64,000 nt of DNA from Arthrobacter crystallopoietes (GTDB lineage: Bacteria > Actinomycetota > Actinomycetes > Actinomycetales > Micrococcaceae): positions 1,054,001-1,118,000 of the forward strand of contig NZ_CP072014.1 in NCBI RefSeq assembly GCF_017603825.1, read 5' to 3'. Every line of letters begins with the position of its first letter. The stretch's first letter is position 1. The position numbers and the translations under genes were made by a program. Below the pieces are notes generated by a model. The model ran no database searches. It was not told where the DNA came from and worked only from the letters and a program-made list of their open reading frames with translations. This document shows positions 41,449-50,510 of the stretch, one piece after another.

Positions 41449-42666
41449 TCAGGGCATCTGGCGTTCCTGCCAGACCTCCGGGTAACCGGGCAGGTCCTCG
41501 CCGCCGAACTTGGCGTAGTGGCCGTCCGGCATGCCCTCGTTGAGCTCCAGCCACCGGTCGAGTTCATCCGCGGGGATGGGCTCCTGCGGCAGCACCCATT
41601 CGGCCGGGACTTCCTCGCCCTTGAAGATCTTCTCCAACGCCAGCAGCGGGGTGCGCCACTGGAAGTTGGAGTAGACCGGCGCCAGCGCGTCGATGCCCGT
41701 TTCCTTCCACTTGCGCAGGAAGCTCATCTCGTCCTCGCCGGTCATCACCGGCAGGTCCTTGCCCGCGTCCTCGAAGGCTTCGATCGCGGCCACTGCGCCA
41801 TCGCCGGCGTCCATCCAAACGCCCTGGACGTCCCCGGTGGCCAGTTCGTCGGAGATGATCTTCTTGATTTCGGTCGGGTCGGCGCCGGTGAAGTAGTCCG
41901 TGGCCTCGATTCCGTTCTCGGTGAAGATCTTCTCCGCGGCGGCCCAGCGGTGTTCCAGCACGTCCACGCCGGGCAGGATGCGCAGGGCTACTACCTTGTC
42001 GCCTTCCTGCAGTCGCTCGGAGAGGAATGTCGCGGTGTCGATGCCCCAGGCGAAGCCGCCGATCGGATGGATGAAGGTGGTGGCGCAGTCCGTTTCCACC
42101 CCGCGGTCGAAGACCACCACGGGCTTGCCCGTGTCGCAGGCACGCTCCACGGCCGGCGTCAGTGCCGCGGTGGAGTTGGGCGAGATGATGAACGCGTCGC
42201 AGTTGCCCTCGTTGATGAAGTAGTCGATGTCGGCGATCTGCGTGTTGTCGTTGTCCTTCGCGTCGCGGGTTTCCATCTCGGAGATCACGCCGGAGTCCTG
42301 CAGCACCTTGAGCTGCTGGTTCATGGTGATCCAGCCGGTCTGCCGCCATGGGTTGGAAATGGAGGCGTTGGCGAAGCAGACCTTCTGCTCGCCCTCCACC
42401 GCGAGGTCCGAGGTGTCCTTCATCTCGCCGGCGATGTACTGCAGGTACGGCTGCTCCGGATCCCCCTCGAATTCCGCTGTACGCTGTTCGAACTGTTCGT
42501 CGTAGAGCGCCTGGTCGAACCACTCCTGTTCGGTGGCTTCCGGCGACGCTGCCGCACTGCCGCCCGGGTCCTCGGTCACGGATGGATCGGTGGTGCAGGC
42601 GGTCAGCGCCAGCAACGATGTTGCCGCTGCGAGCGTTACCGCGGTACGGATACTTTGATTGCGCAT
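41449..42666 (-). CDS. Sugar ABC transporter substrate-binding lipoprotein (RbsB-like)
   Basis: A 405-residue lipoprotein (LLALTACTTDP, Cys at about 24) of the ribose/galactose periplasmic-binding family (Peripla_BP_4), longer than RbsB because of an acidic N-terminal insert (about 28-80) and a C-terminal extension. GNCDAFIISPNSTAALTPAVERACDTGKPVVVFDRGV is the hinge and ligand region. It delivers a monosaccharide or cyclitol to the two RbsC-like permeases. Its ATG overlaps the stop of the preceding permease gene (TGATG). Confidence 0.87.
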   Translation of the reverse strand: MRNQSIRTAVTLAAATSLLALTACTTDPSVTEDPGGSAAASPEATEQEWFDQALYDEQFEQRTAEFEGDPEQPYLQYIAGEMKDTSDLAVEGEQKVCFANASISNPWRQTGWITMNQQLKVLQDSGVISEMETRDAKDNDNTQIADIDYFINEGNCDAFIISPNSTAALTPAVERACDTGKPVVVFDRGVETDCATTFIHPIGGFAWGIDTATFLSERLQEGDKVVALRILPGVDVLEHRWAAAEKIFTENGIEATDYFTGADPTEIKKIISDELATGDVQGVWMDAGDGAVAAIEAFEDAGKDLPVMTGEDEMSFLRKWKETGIDALAPVYSNFQWRTPLLALEKIFKGEEVPAEWVLPQEPIPADELDRWLELNEGMPDGHYAKFGGEDLPGYPEVWQERQMP

Positions 42667-43802
42667 CAGTATCTGTTTCCTCCCTGTTCGGTGCCCTCAG
42701 CGGGCGGTGGTGCCGTTGTGATGTTCGGATTGTTCGGCTTCTGCGGCGGCGGCGCTTCGTGGGCGGGCGCTGCCGTGCCCTTGCGTTTGCGCTGCCAGGT
42801 CTTGGCGGCGGCGGCCACGGCGACGATGATGATGGCGCCCTGCACGCTGTCCCGCCAGGTCGACTGCACGCCCACGAAATTCAGCAGCGTGAACAGCGAC
42901 TCCAGCGCAAACGCACCGGCCGCGGCGGAAAGTACCCAGCCGCGTCCCCCGCCGAGGACAACACCACCAAGTACGACGGCGGTGATCGCCGTGAACTCAT
43001 AACCCCGCCCTACGGACGGGTGGACACCGGCATAGCCGACCAGCAGGATGCCCGCAACGGTGGCCGCCAGCGAGGAGAGCATGAAGGCGCGGGTCTTGAT
43101 CCACCACACCGGGGCTCCCGTCAACGCCGCCGCCGTCGGGTTGTCGCCGGCCGCGATCAGCGTGCGCCCGTAGGGACGTCTCATCAGCCAGAAGGCCAGT
43201 GCGGCCACCGCGGCCAGAATGATCACCGGATACGGGATGACCTCCAGCACCGGCACGCCCTCGATACCGCCGCGGCCGATCTGCCGGAAGCTGTCTGCCG
43301 GATTGCCCTGCGCGGCGCCGCCGGTCCAGAACAGCACCAGCCCCAGCAATGCCAGCATCATGCCCAGCGTGACAATGAAGCTCGGCACCCGCAGCAGCGT
43401 GGTGACCAGGCCGTTGACCAGCCCGATGAAGGCCCCGAGCACGAACATGAGCAGCAGGACCGGGATGACTTTGGCGTCGTCGTCGCCAATGAGGTTGCCG
43501 GCGGTGATCACCTGCATGGTGACCACGGAGCCCATGGACAGATCGAACTCGCCGGAAACGATGACGAAGTACTGCCCGATGGCGGCGATGGCAATGGGCG
43601 CGGTGCGGCCGATGAAGCGGATGAAGGAATCGGGTTCCCCGAAGGACGGGTTGACCGCGATGATGGCTGCCAGCAGCGCGACCAGCAGGACGAAAACGGC
43701 GCCGCCCGGGGTGCGCAGCGCTCGCAGGAAGCGTTCGCCGCGGCCGGCCCGGTTCTGCTGCAGCACCGCGCTGCGGTCGCTGGGGGCCAGGGTCCGGCTC
43801 AT
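42666..43802 (-). CDS. Sugar ABC transporter permease (RbsC-like, second)
   Basis: A 378-residue BPD_transp_2 family permease with about eight to ten transmembrane segments; IAAIGQYFVIVSGEFDLSMGSVV is the conserved RbsC helix-loop. A Pro/Asn-rich disordered C-terminal tail of about 30 residues is unusual for the family. It overlaps the first permease by ATGA, and the pair probably forms a heterodimer. Confidence 0.88.
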   Translation of the reverse strand: MSRTLAPSDRSAVLQQNRAGRGERFLRALRTPGGAVFVLLVALLAAIIAVNPSFGEPDSFIRFIGRTAPIAIAAIGQYFVIVSGEFDLSMGSVVTMQVITAGNLIGDDDAKVIPVLLLMFVLGAFIGLVNGLVTTLLRVPSFIVTLGMMLALLGLVLFWTGGAAQGNPADSFRQIGRGGIEGVPVLEVIPYPVIILAAVAALAFWLMRRPYGRTLIAAGDNPTAAALTGAPVWWIKTRAFMLSSLAATVAGILLVGYAGVHPSVGRGYEFTAITAVVLGGVVLGGGRGWVLSAAAGAFALESLFTLLNFVGVQSTWRDSVQGAIIIVAVAAAAKTWQRKRKGTAAPAHEAPPPQKPNNPNITTAPPPAEGTEQGGNRY

Positions 43803-44851
43803 GCCCGCACCTCCTGGATTTCCTCCGTGCCGGGCATTTCCTGCCGGCTGTGTCCGTCGTGCCCGAAGCGCGGCGGCCGGTTCACAATCCTGCGCCGCGC
43901 ATAGACCGCCACGGCCACCACGATCACGATCCCGCGGACCACGTCCTTGAGGAACGGATTGACCTGCATGACCGACATGATGTTGTCCATCATGGCGAAG
44001 ATCAGGACGCCGCCAAGGGTGCCGGTGATGCTGCCCTTGCCGCCGGCCAGCAGGGTGCCGCCGAGTACCACCGCGGCGATGGACAGCAGATCGTAACCGC
44101 CTTGGGAGCCCACCGTGGGGCTGCCGACGCCGAGCCTGCTGGCCAGCAGCAGCCCCGCCATACCGGCCATGAGCGAGCAGATGACGTGGGCGGTGATGAC
44201 CGGCGTCTGGATGCGGATGCCGGACATCCTCGCGACGCTGGGGTTGCCGCCGACGGCGTAGATCTGGTGGCCTACCCGGGTGCGGTGGAGCAGCAGCATG
44301 GCCAGCCCCGCGCAGGCCAGCATGATCAGCGTGGAGATCGGCACCGGGCCCAATCCCGTGGCGCCGACCAGCCGGAACGAAAACGGCGTCTGGCCGAAGC
44401 TGCCCTTGAAGTTCGTGGCCAGGTAGCCGCTGATAATCAGGCCCATGCCGAGGGTGGCGATGAAGCCGTGGACCTTCAGGCCGGACACGATGAGTCCGTT
44501 GAACAGGCCGATCAGGGCCGAAACGCCCAGCGCCAGCAGCACGCCGGCGAGCACGTTGGCGCTGTTGTTCGCCATGACTCCCGCGGCGATCAGGCTCGCC
44601 AGGCTGGTGACATAGGGGACGGACAGGTCCAGGCTGCCGACCAGGATGACCAGGGTCTGCCCGATCGCAATGAAGCCCAGCACGCTGGTGCCGGTGAGGA
44701 TACTGGAGATATTGCCCGGGCTGAAGAAGCTGCGTCCGGCGGTGGCCACCAGGACGGATCCGACGGCGAGGGTCAGCAGGGCGACCAAGTAGACAATGTG
44801 CGTGGAGGACAACCGGCTGAAAATGCTGCCGCCGCCACTGGCCTTGTTCAT
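43799..44851 (-). CDS. Sugar ABC transporter permease (RbsC-like, first)
   Basis: A 350-residue BPD_transp_2 permease. GFIAIGQTLVILVGSLDLSVPYV, the IGLFNGLIVSGLKVHGFIATLGM segment and AVGGNPSVARMSGI are conserved RbsC features, as is SIAAVVLGGTLLAGGKGS near the C-terminal helices. The last 30 residues are charged. It overlaps the ATPase gene by four bases, indicating tight coupling. Confidence 0.9.
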   Translation of the reverse strand: MNKASGGGSIFSRLSSTHIVYLVALLTLAVGSVLVATAGRSFFSPGNISSILTGTSVLGFIAIGQTLVILVGSLDLSVPYVTSLASLIAAGVMANNSANVLAGVLLALGVSALIGLFNGLIVSGLKVHGFIATLGMGLIISGYLATNFKGSFGQTPFSFRLVGATGLGPVPISTLIMLACAGLAMLLLHRTRVGHQIYAVGGNPSVARMSGIRIQTPVITAHVICSLMAGMAGLLLASRLGVGSPTVGSQGGYDLLSIAAVVLGGTLLAGGKGSITGTLGGVLIFAMMDNIMSVMQVNPFLKDVVRGIVIVVAVAVYARRRIVNRPPRFGHDGHSRQEMPGTEEIQEVRA

Positions 44852-46503
44852 GCGCTCTCCCCGGTTCCGTTGCTCTCTGCGGGCTGGATGCTTCCGGCCG
44901 CGCCGACGCCGTCGTCGTTATTTGTGCTGTTGGCTGCCGGCCTCGCGCCCGTCCCGAGCTGGAGGATCTGCTCTTCGGTGGCGCCGGCGGGCAGTTCCCC
45001 GGCGATACGGCCGTCCCGCATGACGATGATGCGGTCCGACATGCCGATGACCTCGGGCAGTTCGCTGGAGACCATCAGGACGGCCTTGTCCTCGGCCGCG
45101 AGCTGCCGCATCAGCCGGTAGACCGCGATTTTGGCGCCGACGTCGATGCCGCGGGTGGGTTCGTCCAGCAGGACTACGCGGGGGCTGATGGCGAGCCACT
45201 TGGCCAGCACGACCTTCTGCTGGTTGCCGCCGGAGAGGTACTGCACCTCCTGGTCCAGGTCCCGGGCGATGACTTCCAGCGCGGAGAACACACCGGGAAT
45301 GTCCTGTTTGACCGCGCTGGTGCTGCGCGGGAAGACCGAGCGGATGACGCCCAGTGCATTGTCCAGGATGGACTGGTTCAGGCTCAGGCCCTCTGCCTTG
45401 CGGTCCTCGGTGATCAGCGCGATCCGGGCCCGGATGGCCTGCCGGGGCGACTTGGGCAGCAGTTCCGTGCCGTCCAGGCGCATGGTGCCCCGGGTGAACG
45501 GGGCGGCGCCGAAGATACCCTGGACCAGCTCGGTCCGGCCCGAGCCCTGCAGCCCGGCGACGCCGACGATCTCGCCGGGCGCGATGCTCAGGCTGATGCC
45601 GTCCAGCTGGTGGTTGCCGGCGTTGTCCAGTTCCAGCAGCGGGGTCTCGGTCTGTGGCTCGGCGGCCTCGTCGCGCGGGAGTTTGTCCGGGAAGTAGGCG
45701 GAAATCGGGCGTCCCACCATGAGGCGGACAAGGGAGGCGTCGTCGAGCTCCGCGGCGGGACGGGTATCGACAATGCGCCCGTCCTTGAGCACCGTGATGG
45801 TGTCGCACAGATCGAAGATCTCGCGCAGCCGGTGGGAGACGTAGAGGATGGCCGTGCCGCGTTCCTGTAGCCGGCGCACGATCTGGTAGAGCAGTTCCAC
45901 CTCGGGTCCGGCCAGGGCAGCGGTCGGCTCGTCCATGGAGATGATGCGCGCGTCGTAGCTGATGGCCTTGGCGATTTCCACGATCTGCTGCTCGGCTACG
46001 GAAAGGGAACGCACCGCCGTCGTCGGCCGGATGCTGGTGATGCCCAGGGATTCGAGCAGCTCGGCGGTGGTGGCGTTCATTCTGGCCTTGTTGACCAGCA
46101 GACCCTTGCGCGGTTCCCGGCCGAGGTAGATATTTTCGGCCACGGTGCGGTCCGGCAGCAGGTTGAACTCCTGGAAGACCGTGGAGAGGCCTGCCTCGTG
46201 GGCTTGGGTGGGGTGGCTGAAGTGGACCTCTTTGCCGTCCAGCAGGATGGTGCCGGCGTCGCGCTGGTAGACGCCTGCGAGGACTTTCATCAGGGTGGAC
46301 TTGCCGGCTCCATTTTCGCCGACGAGCCCGTGTACCTCGCCGGCATGGAGTTTCAGTGCTGCGTCCTCGAGCACGGGAATGCCGAAGAAGCTCTTGGTCA
46401 GTCCGCGGACTTCCAGAACAGGGCCGGCTTCCGGCCTGGAACCGGTTCCTGCCGGTGAAGACAGGGCGCCGGGACCGGCATGTTTGCTGATGATTTCACC
46501 CAC
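44848..46503 (-). CDS. Sugar ABC transporter ATP-binding protein (RbsA-like, two NBDs)
   Basis: A 551-residue tandem ATPase. The first domain has Walker A GENGAGKST (about 61-69), signature LSVAEQQIVEIAKA and Walker B IISMDEPTAAL. The second has the degenerate GLQGSGRTEL P-loop normal for this family, YLSGGNQQKVVLAKWL and VVLLDEPTRGID. It powers the importer with the two RbsC-like permeases. The GTG at 46503 is the earliest sensible start; GGAG lies only 1 nt before it, so the start is uncertain. The frame continues open upstream into DNA that codes for the ROK protein on the other strand. Confidence 0.9.
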   Translation of the reverse strand: MGEIISKHAGPGALSSPAGTGSRPEAGPVLEVRGLTKSFFGIPVLEDAALKLHAGEVHGLVGENGAGKSTLMKVLAGVYQRDAGTILLDGKEVHFSHPTQAHEAGLSTVFQEFNLLPDRTVAENIYLGREPRKGLLVNKARMNATTAELLESLGITSIRPTTAVRSLSVAEQQIVEIAKAISYDARIISMDEPTAALAGPEVELLYQIVRRLQERGTAILYVSHRLREIFDLCDTITVLKDGRIVDTRPAAELDDASLVRLMVGRPISAYFPDKLPRDEAAEPQTETPLLELDNAGNHQLDGISLSIAPGEIVGVAGLQGSGRTELVQGIFGAAPFTRGTMRLDGTELLPKSPRQAIRARIALITEDRKAEGLSLNQSILDNALGVIRSVFPRSTSAVKQDIPGVFSALEVIARDLDQEVQYLSGGNQQKVVLAKWLAISPRVVLLDEPTRGIDVGAKIAVYRLMRQLAAEDKAVLMVSSELPEVIGMSDRIIVMRDGRIAGELPAGATEEQILQLGTGARPAANSTNNDDGVGAAGSIQPAESNGTGESA

Positions 46504-46541
46504 GCTCCAAGAGTGGCATGGCTCACATACTTCTGTCGATA

Positions 46542-46566
46542 GTTTGGCAAAAGTTGCGTGCAAAAC
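46542..46566. promoter_or_regulatory. Inverted repeat in the ROK/ABC divergent promoter
   Basis: GTTTGGCA (46542-46549) and TGCAAAAC (46559-46566) form an inverted repeat with one mismatch and a 9-nt spacer, in the A/T-rich 115-bp gap. It is a candidate operator of the ROK regulator. Confidence 0.5.
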
Positions 46567-46618
46567 ATTTATTAGTCGAGTAGAGACGAACGCAAGTACT
46601 GCATGCTTTACTGAAAGT

Positions 46619-47818
46619 GTGTCGAACTCCCAGGTGGCTTCTCCGCCGCGAAACGCAGCCGTTCCGGCTCCCGGCGCCAGCGACGTTTTCCAGTTGCTGC
46701 GTGACGGGCAGCCGCGGACCCGGGCCGAGCTGGCGCAGCTGACCGGATTGGCCAGATCCACCGTGGCCTTGCGGGTGGACACCCTGATGAAGCTTGGCTT
46801 TATTGCTCCATACGGCGGGGCGGTCTCCACCGGCGGCAGGCCGCCGTCGTTGTTTGCCTTGAATTCCGGAGCGCGGGTGGTGGTCGGGGCGGACCTCGGA
46901 GCCACGCACGCGCTGGTCATCCTCACTGATCTGGCCGGCACAGTCTTGGCTGAAGAGCGGGCCGCCCTGAACATCGCCGCCGGGCCGGAGGAGGTGCTGG
47001 GGTGGCTTGCCGCGGCGGTGGGCCGCTTGCTTAACGCAGCCGGACGCGAGGCGCGGGAATTGGGCGCGATCGGCATCGGTCTGCCCGGACCGGTGGAGCA
47101 CGATACCGGCCGGCCCATCAATCCGCCGATCATGCCCGGCTGGGACCGAGTGGATGTGCCGGGGCTGGTGCAGCGGCATTTCGCCGTGCCCGTGCTGGTG
47201 GACAACGACGTGAACATCATGGCGCTCGGCGAGCAGGCCACCGCCTGGGCCGAGGTGCCGGAGTTGATGTTCATCAAAGTGGCAACGGGCATCGGCGCCG
47301 GGATCATCTCGAACGGACAGCTGCAGCGCGGCGCGCAGGGCACGGCCGGGGACCTGGGGCACGTCAGGGTGCCGCGGGGCGAAGATGTGCAGTGTCGCTG
47401 CGGGAATACCGGCTGCCTCGAAGCGCTCGCCGGCGGCCCCGCGCTCGCCGCGGTGCTGTCCCGGGAAGGCCGGACGGCGTCGACGAGCCAGGACGTGATC
47501 GACCTGGTCCGGGCCGGGGACCTGCAGGCGATCCAGGTGGTGCGGCAGGCCGGGCGGGACATCGGCGACGTCCTGGCGACCTGCGTGAACCTAATTAACC
47601 CGTCCGTGATCGTGATCGGCGGCAGTCTGGCCCAGGCCGGTGAGCACCTGCTGGCGGGCATCCGCGAGGTGGTCTACCGGCGCTCGCTGCCGCTGGCCAC
47701 CGAGCACCTGCGGATCGCGCCCTCCGTCGCCGGCCAGCGGGCCGGAGTGGTGGGGGCCGCGTCGCTGGCGATCAGCCACGTGCTTTCGCCGGAGGCCATC
47801 GAAGCCGCCGCGCGCTGA
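46619..47818 (+). CDS. ROK-family transcriptional regulator
   Basis: A 399-residue ROK repressor. The N-terminal winged HTH (TRAELAQLTGLARSTVALRVDTLMKLG, about 34-58) is followed by a sugar-kinase-like domain with VVGADLGATHALVIL (ATP-motif remnant), IGIGLPGPVEHDTGRP, VLVDNDVN and the zinc-binding motif CRCGNTGCLEALAGG (about 260-274). It is divergent from the RbsA-type operon and probably regulates it, with the imported sugar as ligand. GTG at 46619 gives the usual short N-terminus; a weak TTTACT box ends 6 nt before it. Confidence 0.87.
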   Translation: MSNSQVASPPRNAAVPAPGASDVFQLLRDGQPRTRAELAQLTGLARSTVALRVDTLMKLGFIAPYGGAVSTGGRPPSLFALNSGARVVVGADLGATHALVILTDLAGTVLAEERAALNIAAGPEEVLGWLAAAVGRLLNAAGREARELGAIGIGLPGPVEHDTGRPINPPIMPGWDRVDVPGLVQRHFAVPVLVDNDVNIMALGEQATAWAEVPELMFIKVATGIGAGIISNGQLQRGAQGTAGDLGHVRVPRGEDVQCRCGNTGCLEALAGGPALAAVLSREGRTASTSQDVIDLVRAGDLQAIQVVRQAGRDIGDVLATCVNLINPSVIVIGGSLAQAGEHLLAGIREVVYRRSLPLATEHLRIAPSVAGQRAGVVGAASLAISHVLSPEAIEAAAR

Positions 47819-47880
47819 GGCATCCGCCGGCGGTCGCGTGGGCGTGGCCGCCGCACGGCTTCTGGGGGCCTGGTTGCCGC

Positions 47881-47969
47881 TTCGAGCCCATGTTTAGGCG
47901 TTTCGGTCCATGTTTTGTTGCCGAAAACCGCGGAATCCCGCGGAGGGGGAAACGAAACATGGGCTCGAA
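47881..47969. repeat. Long imperfect palindromic element
   Basis: TTCGAGCCCATGTTT (47881-47895) is perfectly complementary to 47955-47969. Inner arms GTTTC/GAAAC and a CCGCGG hairpin extend the structure, and CCATGTTT recurs directly at 47908. It lies in the 217-bp gap between the ROK gene and pyrE and looks like a REP-type dispersed element, though only this copy is present in the window. Confidence 0.65.
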
Positions 47970-48022
47970 CGCCGGGCGCAGTGACCCACGTCTCGCGAAT
48001 CCGTCGCCGGACCCCCGCCTAC

Positions 48023-48028
48023 TACACT
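48023..48028 (+). promoter_or_regulatory. -10 box of leaderless pyrE
   Basis: TACACT ends 7 nt before the ATG at 48036 and decides that start over the GTG at 48030. Confidence 0.5.
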
Positions 48029-48035
48029 GGTGCCC

Positions 48036-48599
48036 ATGACCCAGACTTCCGCGGACCGCGCCCGCCTGCTCGAACTGATCAAAGAACTCGCCGTCGTCCG
48101 TGGGAAGGTCACCCTCTCCAGCGGCGCCGAGGCGGACTATTACATTGATCTGCGCCGGGTCACTCTGCACCACGAAGCCTCCCGGCTCGTCGGCAAGGTC
48201 ATGCTCGCCATGCTGGATGAAGCCGGCATCGAGTTCGAAACCGCAGGCGGACTGACCATGGGTGCCGATCCGGTCGGTACCGCTGTCATGCACGCCGCGG
48301 GTGACGCAGGCCGCGCCGTCGACGCGTTTGTGGTCCGCAAGGCACAGAAGTCCTACGGCATGGGCCGCCAGGTTGAAGGGCCGGGAGTTTCCGGCCGCAG
48401 CGTCGTCGTGCTGGAAGACACCTCGACTACGGGCGGTTCCGCGCTGACCGCGGTGGAAGGCGTGCGCAAGGCCGACGGCGATGTCAGGGCCGTTGCCGTC
48501 ATCGTGGACCGGGACACCGGCGCCAAGGAGCGGATCGAAAAGGAAGCCGGCGTTCCCTACTTGTTCGTCTTCGGCAAGGACGAGCTGGGCCTGGACTAG
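48036..48599 (+). CDS. pyrE: Orotate phosphoribosyltransferase
   Basis: A 187-residue PyrE that joins orotate and PRPP to make OMP in pyrimidine synthesis. KVTLSSGAEADYYIDLRRVTL is the orotate region, FVVRKAQKSYGMGRQVEGP is the flexible catalytic loop with Lys, and VVVLEDTSTTGGSAL is the PRPP-binding motif (E-D-T-S-T-T-G-G). Length and motifs are standard. The other pyr genes are not nearby, as is common in actinobacteria. Confidence 0.95.
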   Translation: MTQTSADRARLLELIKELAVVRGKVTLSSGAEADYYIDLRRVTLHHEASRLVGKVMLAMLDEAGIEFETAGGLTMGADPVGTAVMHAAGDAGRAVDAFVVRKAQKSYGMGRQVEGPGVSGRSVVVLEDTSTTGGSALTAVEGVRKADGDVRAVAVIVDRDTGAKERIEKEAGVPYLFVFGKDELGLD

Positions 48600-48638
48600 G
48601 CCCGGGAGGCCCGGCCAACGAGCCGGGCCGGCGGCACG

Positions 48639-49649
48639 ATGAACATTCATGACAGCGAGCACGCCCACCAGCTGAGACTGGCCGCCGGAATGCACCGTGT
48701 CTCCCGGCGGTCCTTCCTGGTCAGTGCCGCCTTCGGCCTGGCCACCGCGGCCGACCTGACGGTCACGCGGGCCATTCAGGAGCAGCGCGAACTGCCGCAG
48801 ATCCTCACGCTCCCGGACGAATACGCCGAAACGCGCTTCCCGAAGACCAGCTGGGTGCTGTTCCCCGGGTACAAGACAAGCTGGGAAGAGGGCCTGTTCA
48901 TCCTGAACTCGCTGCGCCCGGCCCTGACCCAGCGCGGACAGATGGCGATGGCCGGCTACTCCAACCGGGGACTGGATCTGCAGCACATGGCCGAGGTGCT
49001 GGAACGGCACGTCGCAGAGCGCGGGCTGGAGAAGCTCTACTTCTACGGCCACAGCTTTGGCGGCATGGTGGCGGTGGAGATGACGGCACGCATGCTGGCC
49101 AAGGGCATCCCGGTTGAACTGATCATGATGGATTGCACCCCCTACAGCCGGTTCGATGTGCTGGACCGCGCCATGTTCGAGAGCGTGGTGTTCTTCTACG
49201 AGGCGGGCTACCGCGTGCCAAGCTACCTGCGCGGCACGTACGAACTGGGCGAGCGGATTGTGCACAAGGACGAGCGCAGCTGGCGCCAGATCATGGACCA
49301 GACCTTGGAACAACTCTCCCCGCTGGCCGTCTCCAGCACGCTGGTCCAGTCCCAGTCCTCGTACATCTACCACTTCGATGCCAAGCGCTTCCAGAAAAGC
49401 ATCGGGGACACCATGATTTCCTGGATGGGGAACCCGAACGACGGCACCGTGGACTACAACACCGCCCGCCGCAGCTGGAGCGTGAACTACGCTTCGTGCA
49501 TGCTTACCGCCGACCTGGTGACCACAGGCGCAGTGCCGGCGCACGCCTCGCCACAGTGGAACCCCGGTGTTTACCAGCCGCTGATCCTGCAGGTGGAGGA
49601 AGAGCACTTCCCGCTGCCAACCGGCGGCGGGCGGCGGATGCTCTTCTGA
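48639..49649 (+). CDS. Alpha/beta hydrolase with Tat-like N-terminus
   Basis: A 336-residue hydrolase. Residues 22-45 (VSRRSFLVSAAFGLATAADL) form a twin-arginine-like signal or anchor after a 20-residue polar leader. The core has LFPGYKTSWEEG and the nucleophile elbow FYGHSFGGMVA (Ser at about 138), with a His near the C-terminus (EEEHFPLPTGGG). The substrate is unknown and the lid region (about 160-240) is large. A weak GGCGG precedes the ATG. It starts 39 nt after pyrE and could be co-transcribed. Confidence 0.75.
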   Translation: MNIHDSEHAHQLRLAAGMHRVSRRSFLVSAAFGLATAADLTVTRAIQEQRELPQILTLPDEYAETRFPKTSWVLFPGYKTSWEEGLFILNSLRPALTQRGQMAMAGYSNRGLDLQHMAEVLERHVAERGLEKLYFYGHSFGGMVAVEMTARMLAKGIPVELIMMDCTPYSRFDVLDRAMFESVVFFYEAGYRVPSYLRGTYELGERIVHKDERSWRQIMDQTLEQLSPLAVSSTLVQSQSSYIYHFDAKRFQKSIGDTMISWMGNPNDGTVDYNTARRSWSVNYASCMLTADLVTTGAVPAHASPQWNPGVYQPLILQVEEEHFPLPTGGGRRMLF

Positions 49650-49653
49650 GTTC

Positions 49654-50448
49654 CTAAAGCTGGGGGAGCAGGTCCGCCACGGACTTGAGCGTCTGGTTGG
49701 GCCGGAACGGGAACGCGGAGACGTCCTCGGGCCGGGTAATGCCTGTATAAACCAGCACCGTGTGCAGGCCCGCCTCCATGCCGGCGATGATGTCCGTATC
49801 CATCCGGTCCCCAATCATGGCGGTGGTCTCCGAGTGGGCCTCGATCTGGTTCATCGCGGAGCGGAACATCATCGGGTTCGGCTTGCCCACCACGTACGGC
49901 GCGCGGCCAGTGGCCTTGCTGATGAGGGCCGCGACGGCGCCGGTTGCCGGCAGTACGCCGTCCCTCGACGGACCGGTAGCGTCCGGGTTCGTGGCGATGA
50001 ACCGTGCCCCTTCGCCGATCAACCGGATAGCCCTGGTGATGGCCTCGAACGAGTAGGTCCGGGTCTCGCCAAGCAACACGTAGTCGGGGTCCTGGTCGGT
50101 GAGGATGAAGCCCGCGGCGTGCAGCGCCGTCGTTAATCCTGCCTCGCCGATGACATAGACGCGCGCGCCGGGCATCTGGTCCTTGACGAACTCTGCGGTG
50201 GCCAAGGCGGAGGTCCAGATGTTCTCCTCGGGTACCTCCAGGCCGGACTGGCGCAGCCGCGCCGCCAGATCCCGGGGTGTGTAGATGGAGTTGTTGGTCA
50301 GCACGAGGAAGCGCCGCGAAGTGTCCACCCAGCGCTGGATCAGCTCGGCGGCACCCGGAATGGCCGAGTTCTCGTGCACCAGCACGCCGTCCATATCCGT
50401 AAGCCAGCATTCGATGTCGGCGGGCTTTCGGCTCTCGGCTTTGGCCAT
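49654..50448 (-). CDS. HAD-IIA family phosphatase (NagD-like)
   Basis: A 264-residue HAD hydrolase of subclass IIA. Motif I is LTDMDGVLVHE (nucleophile and acid Asp, about 17-19), motif II LTNNSIYT, motif III GKPNPMMF and motif IV IGDRMDTDIIAG, with the IIA cap between II and III. NagD-type enzymes dephosphorylate nucleotides and sugar phosphates. AAGGAG precedes the ATG by 10 nt. Convergent with the hydrolase gene 4 nt away. Confidence 0.9.
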   Translation of the reverse strand: MAKAESRKPADIECWLTDMDGVLVHENSAIPGAAELIQRWVDTSRRFLVLTNNSIYTPRDLAARLRQSGLEVPEENIWTSALATAEFVKDQMPGARVYVIGEAGLTTALHAAGFILTDQDPDYVLLGETRTYSFEAITRAIRLIGEGARFIATNPDATGPSRDGVLPATGAVAALISKATGRAPYVVGKPNPMMFRSAMNQIEAHSETTAMIGDRMDTDIIAGMEAGLHTVLVYTGITRPEDVSAFPFRPNQTLKSVADLLPQL

Positions 50449-50510
50449 AGGTGCAGGACTCCTTGATGCTCGGGCGGTATTCGCTTTGTGGCTGGCCTCA
50501 GTCTGTCACC

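Noticed and set aside
46504-47661. Upstream extension of the RbsA-like frame to 937 codons
   Set aside because: The extension is antisense to the ROK gene and has no ABC homology; open antisense frames are expected at this GC content.
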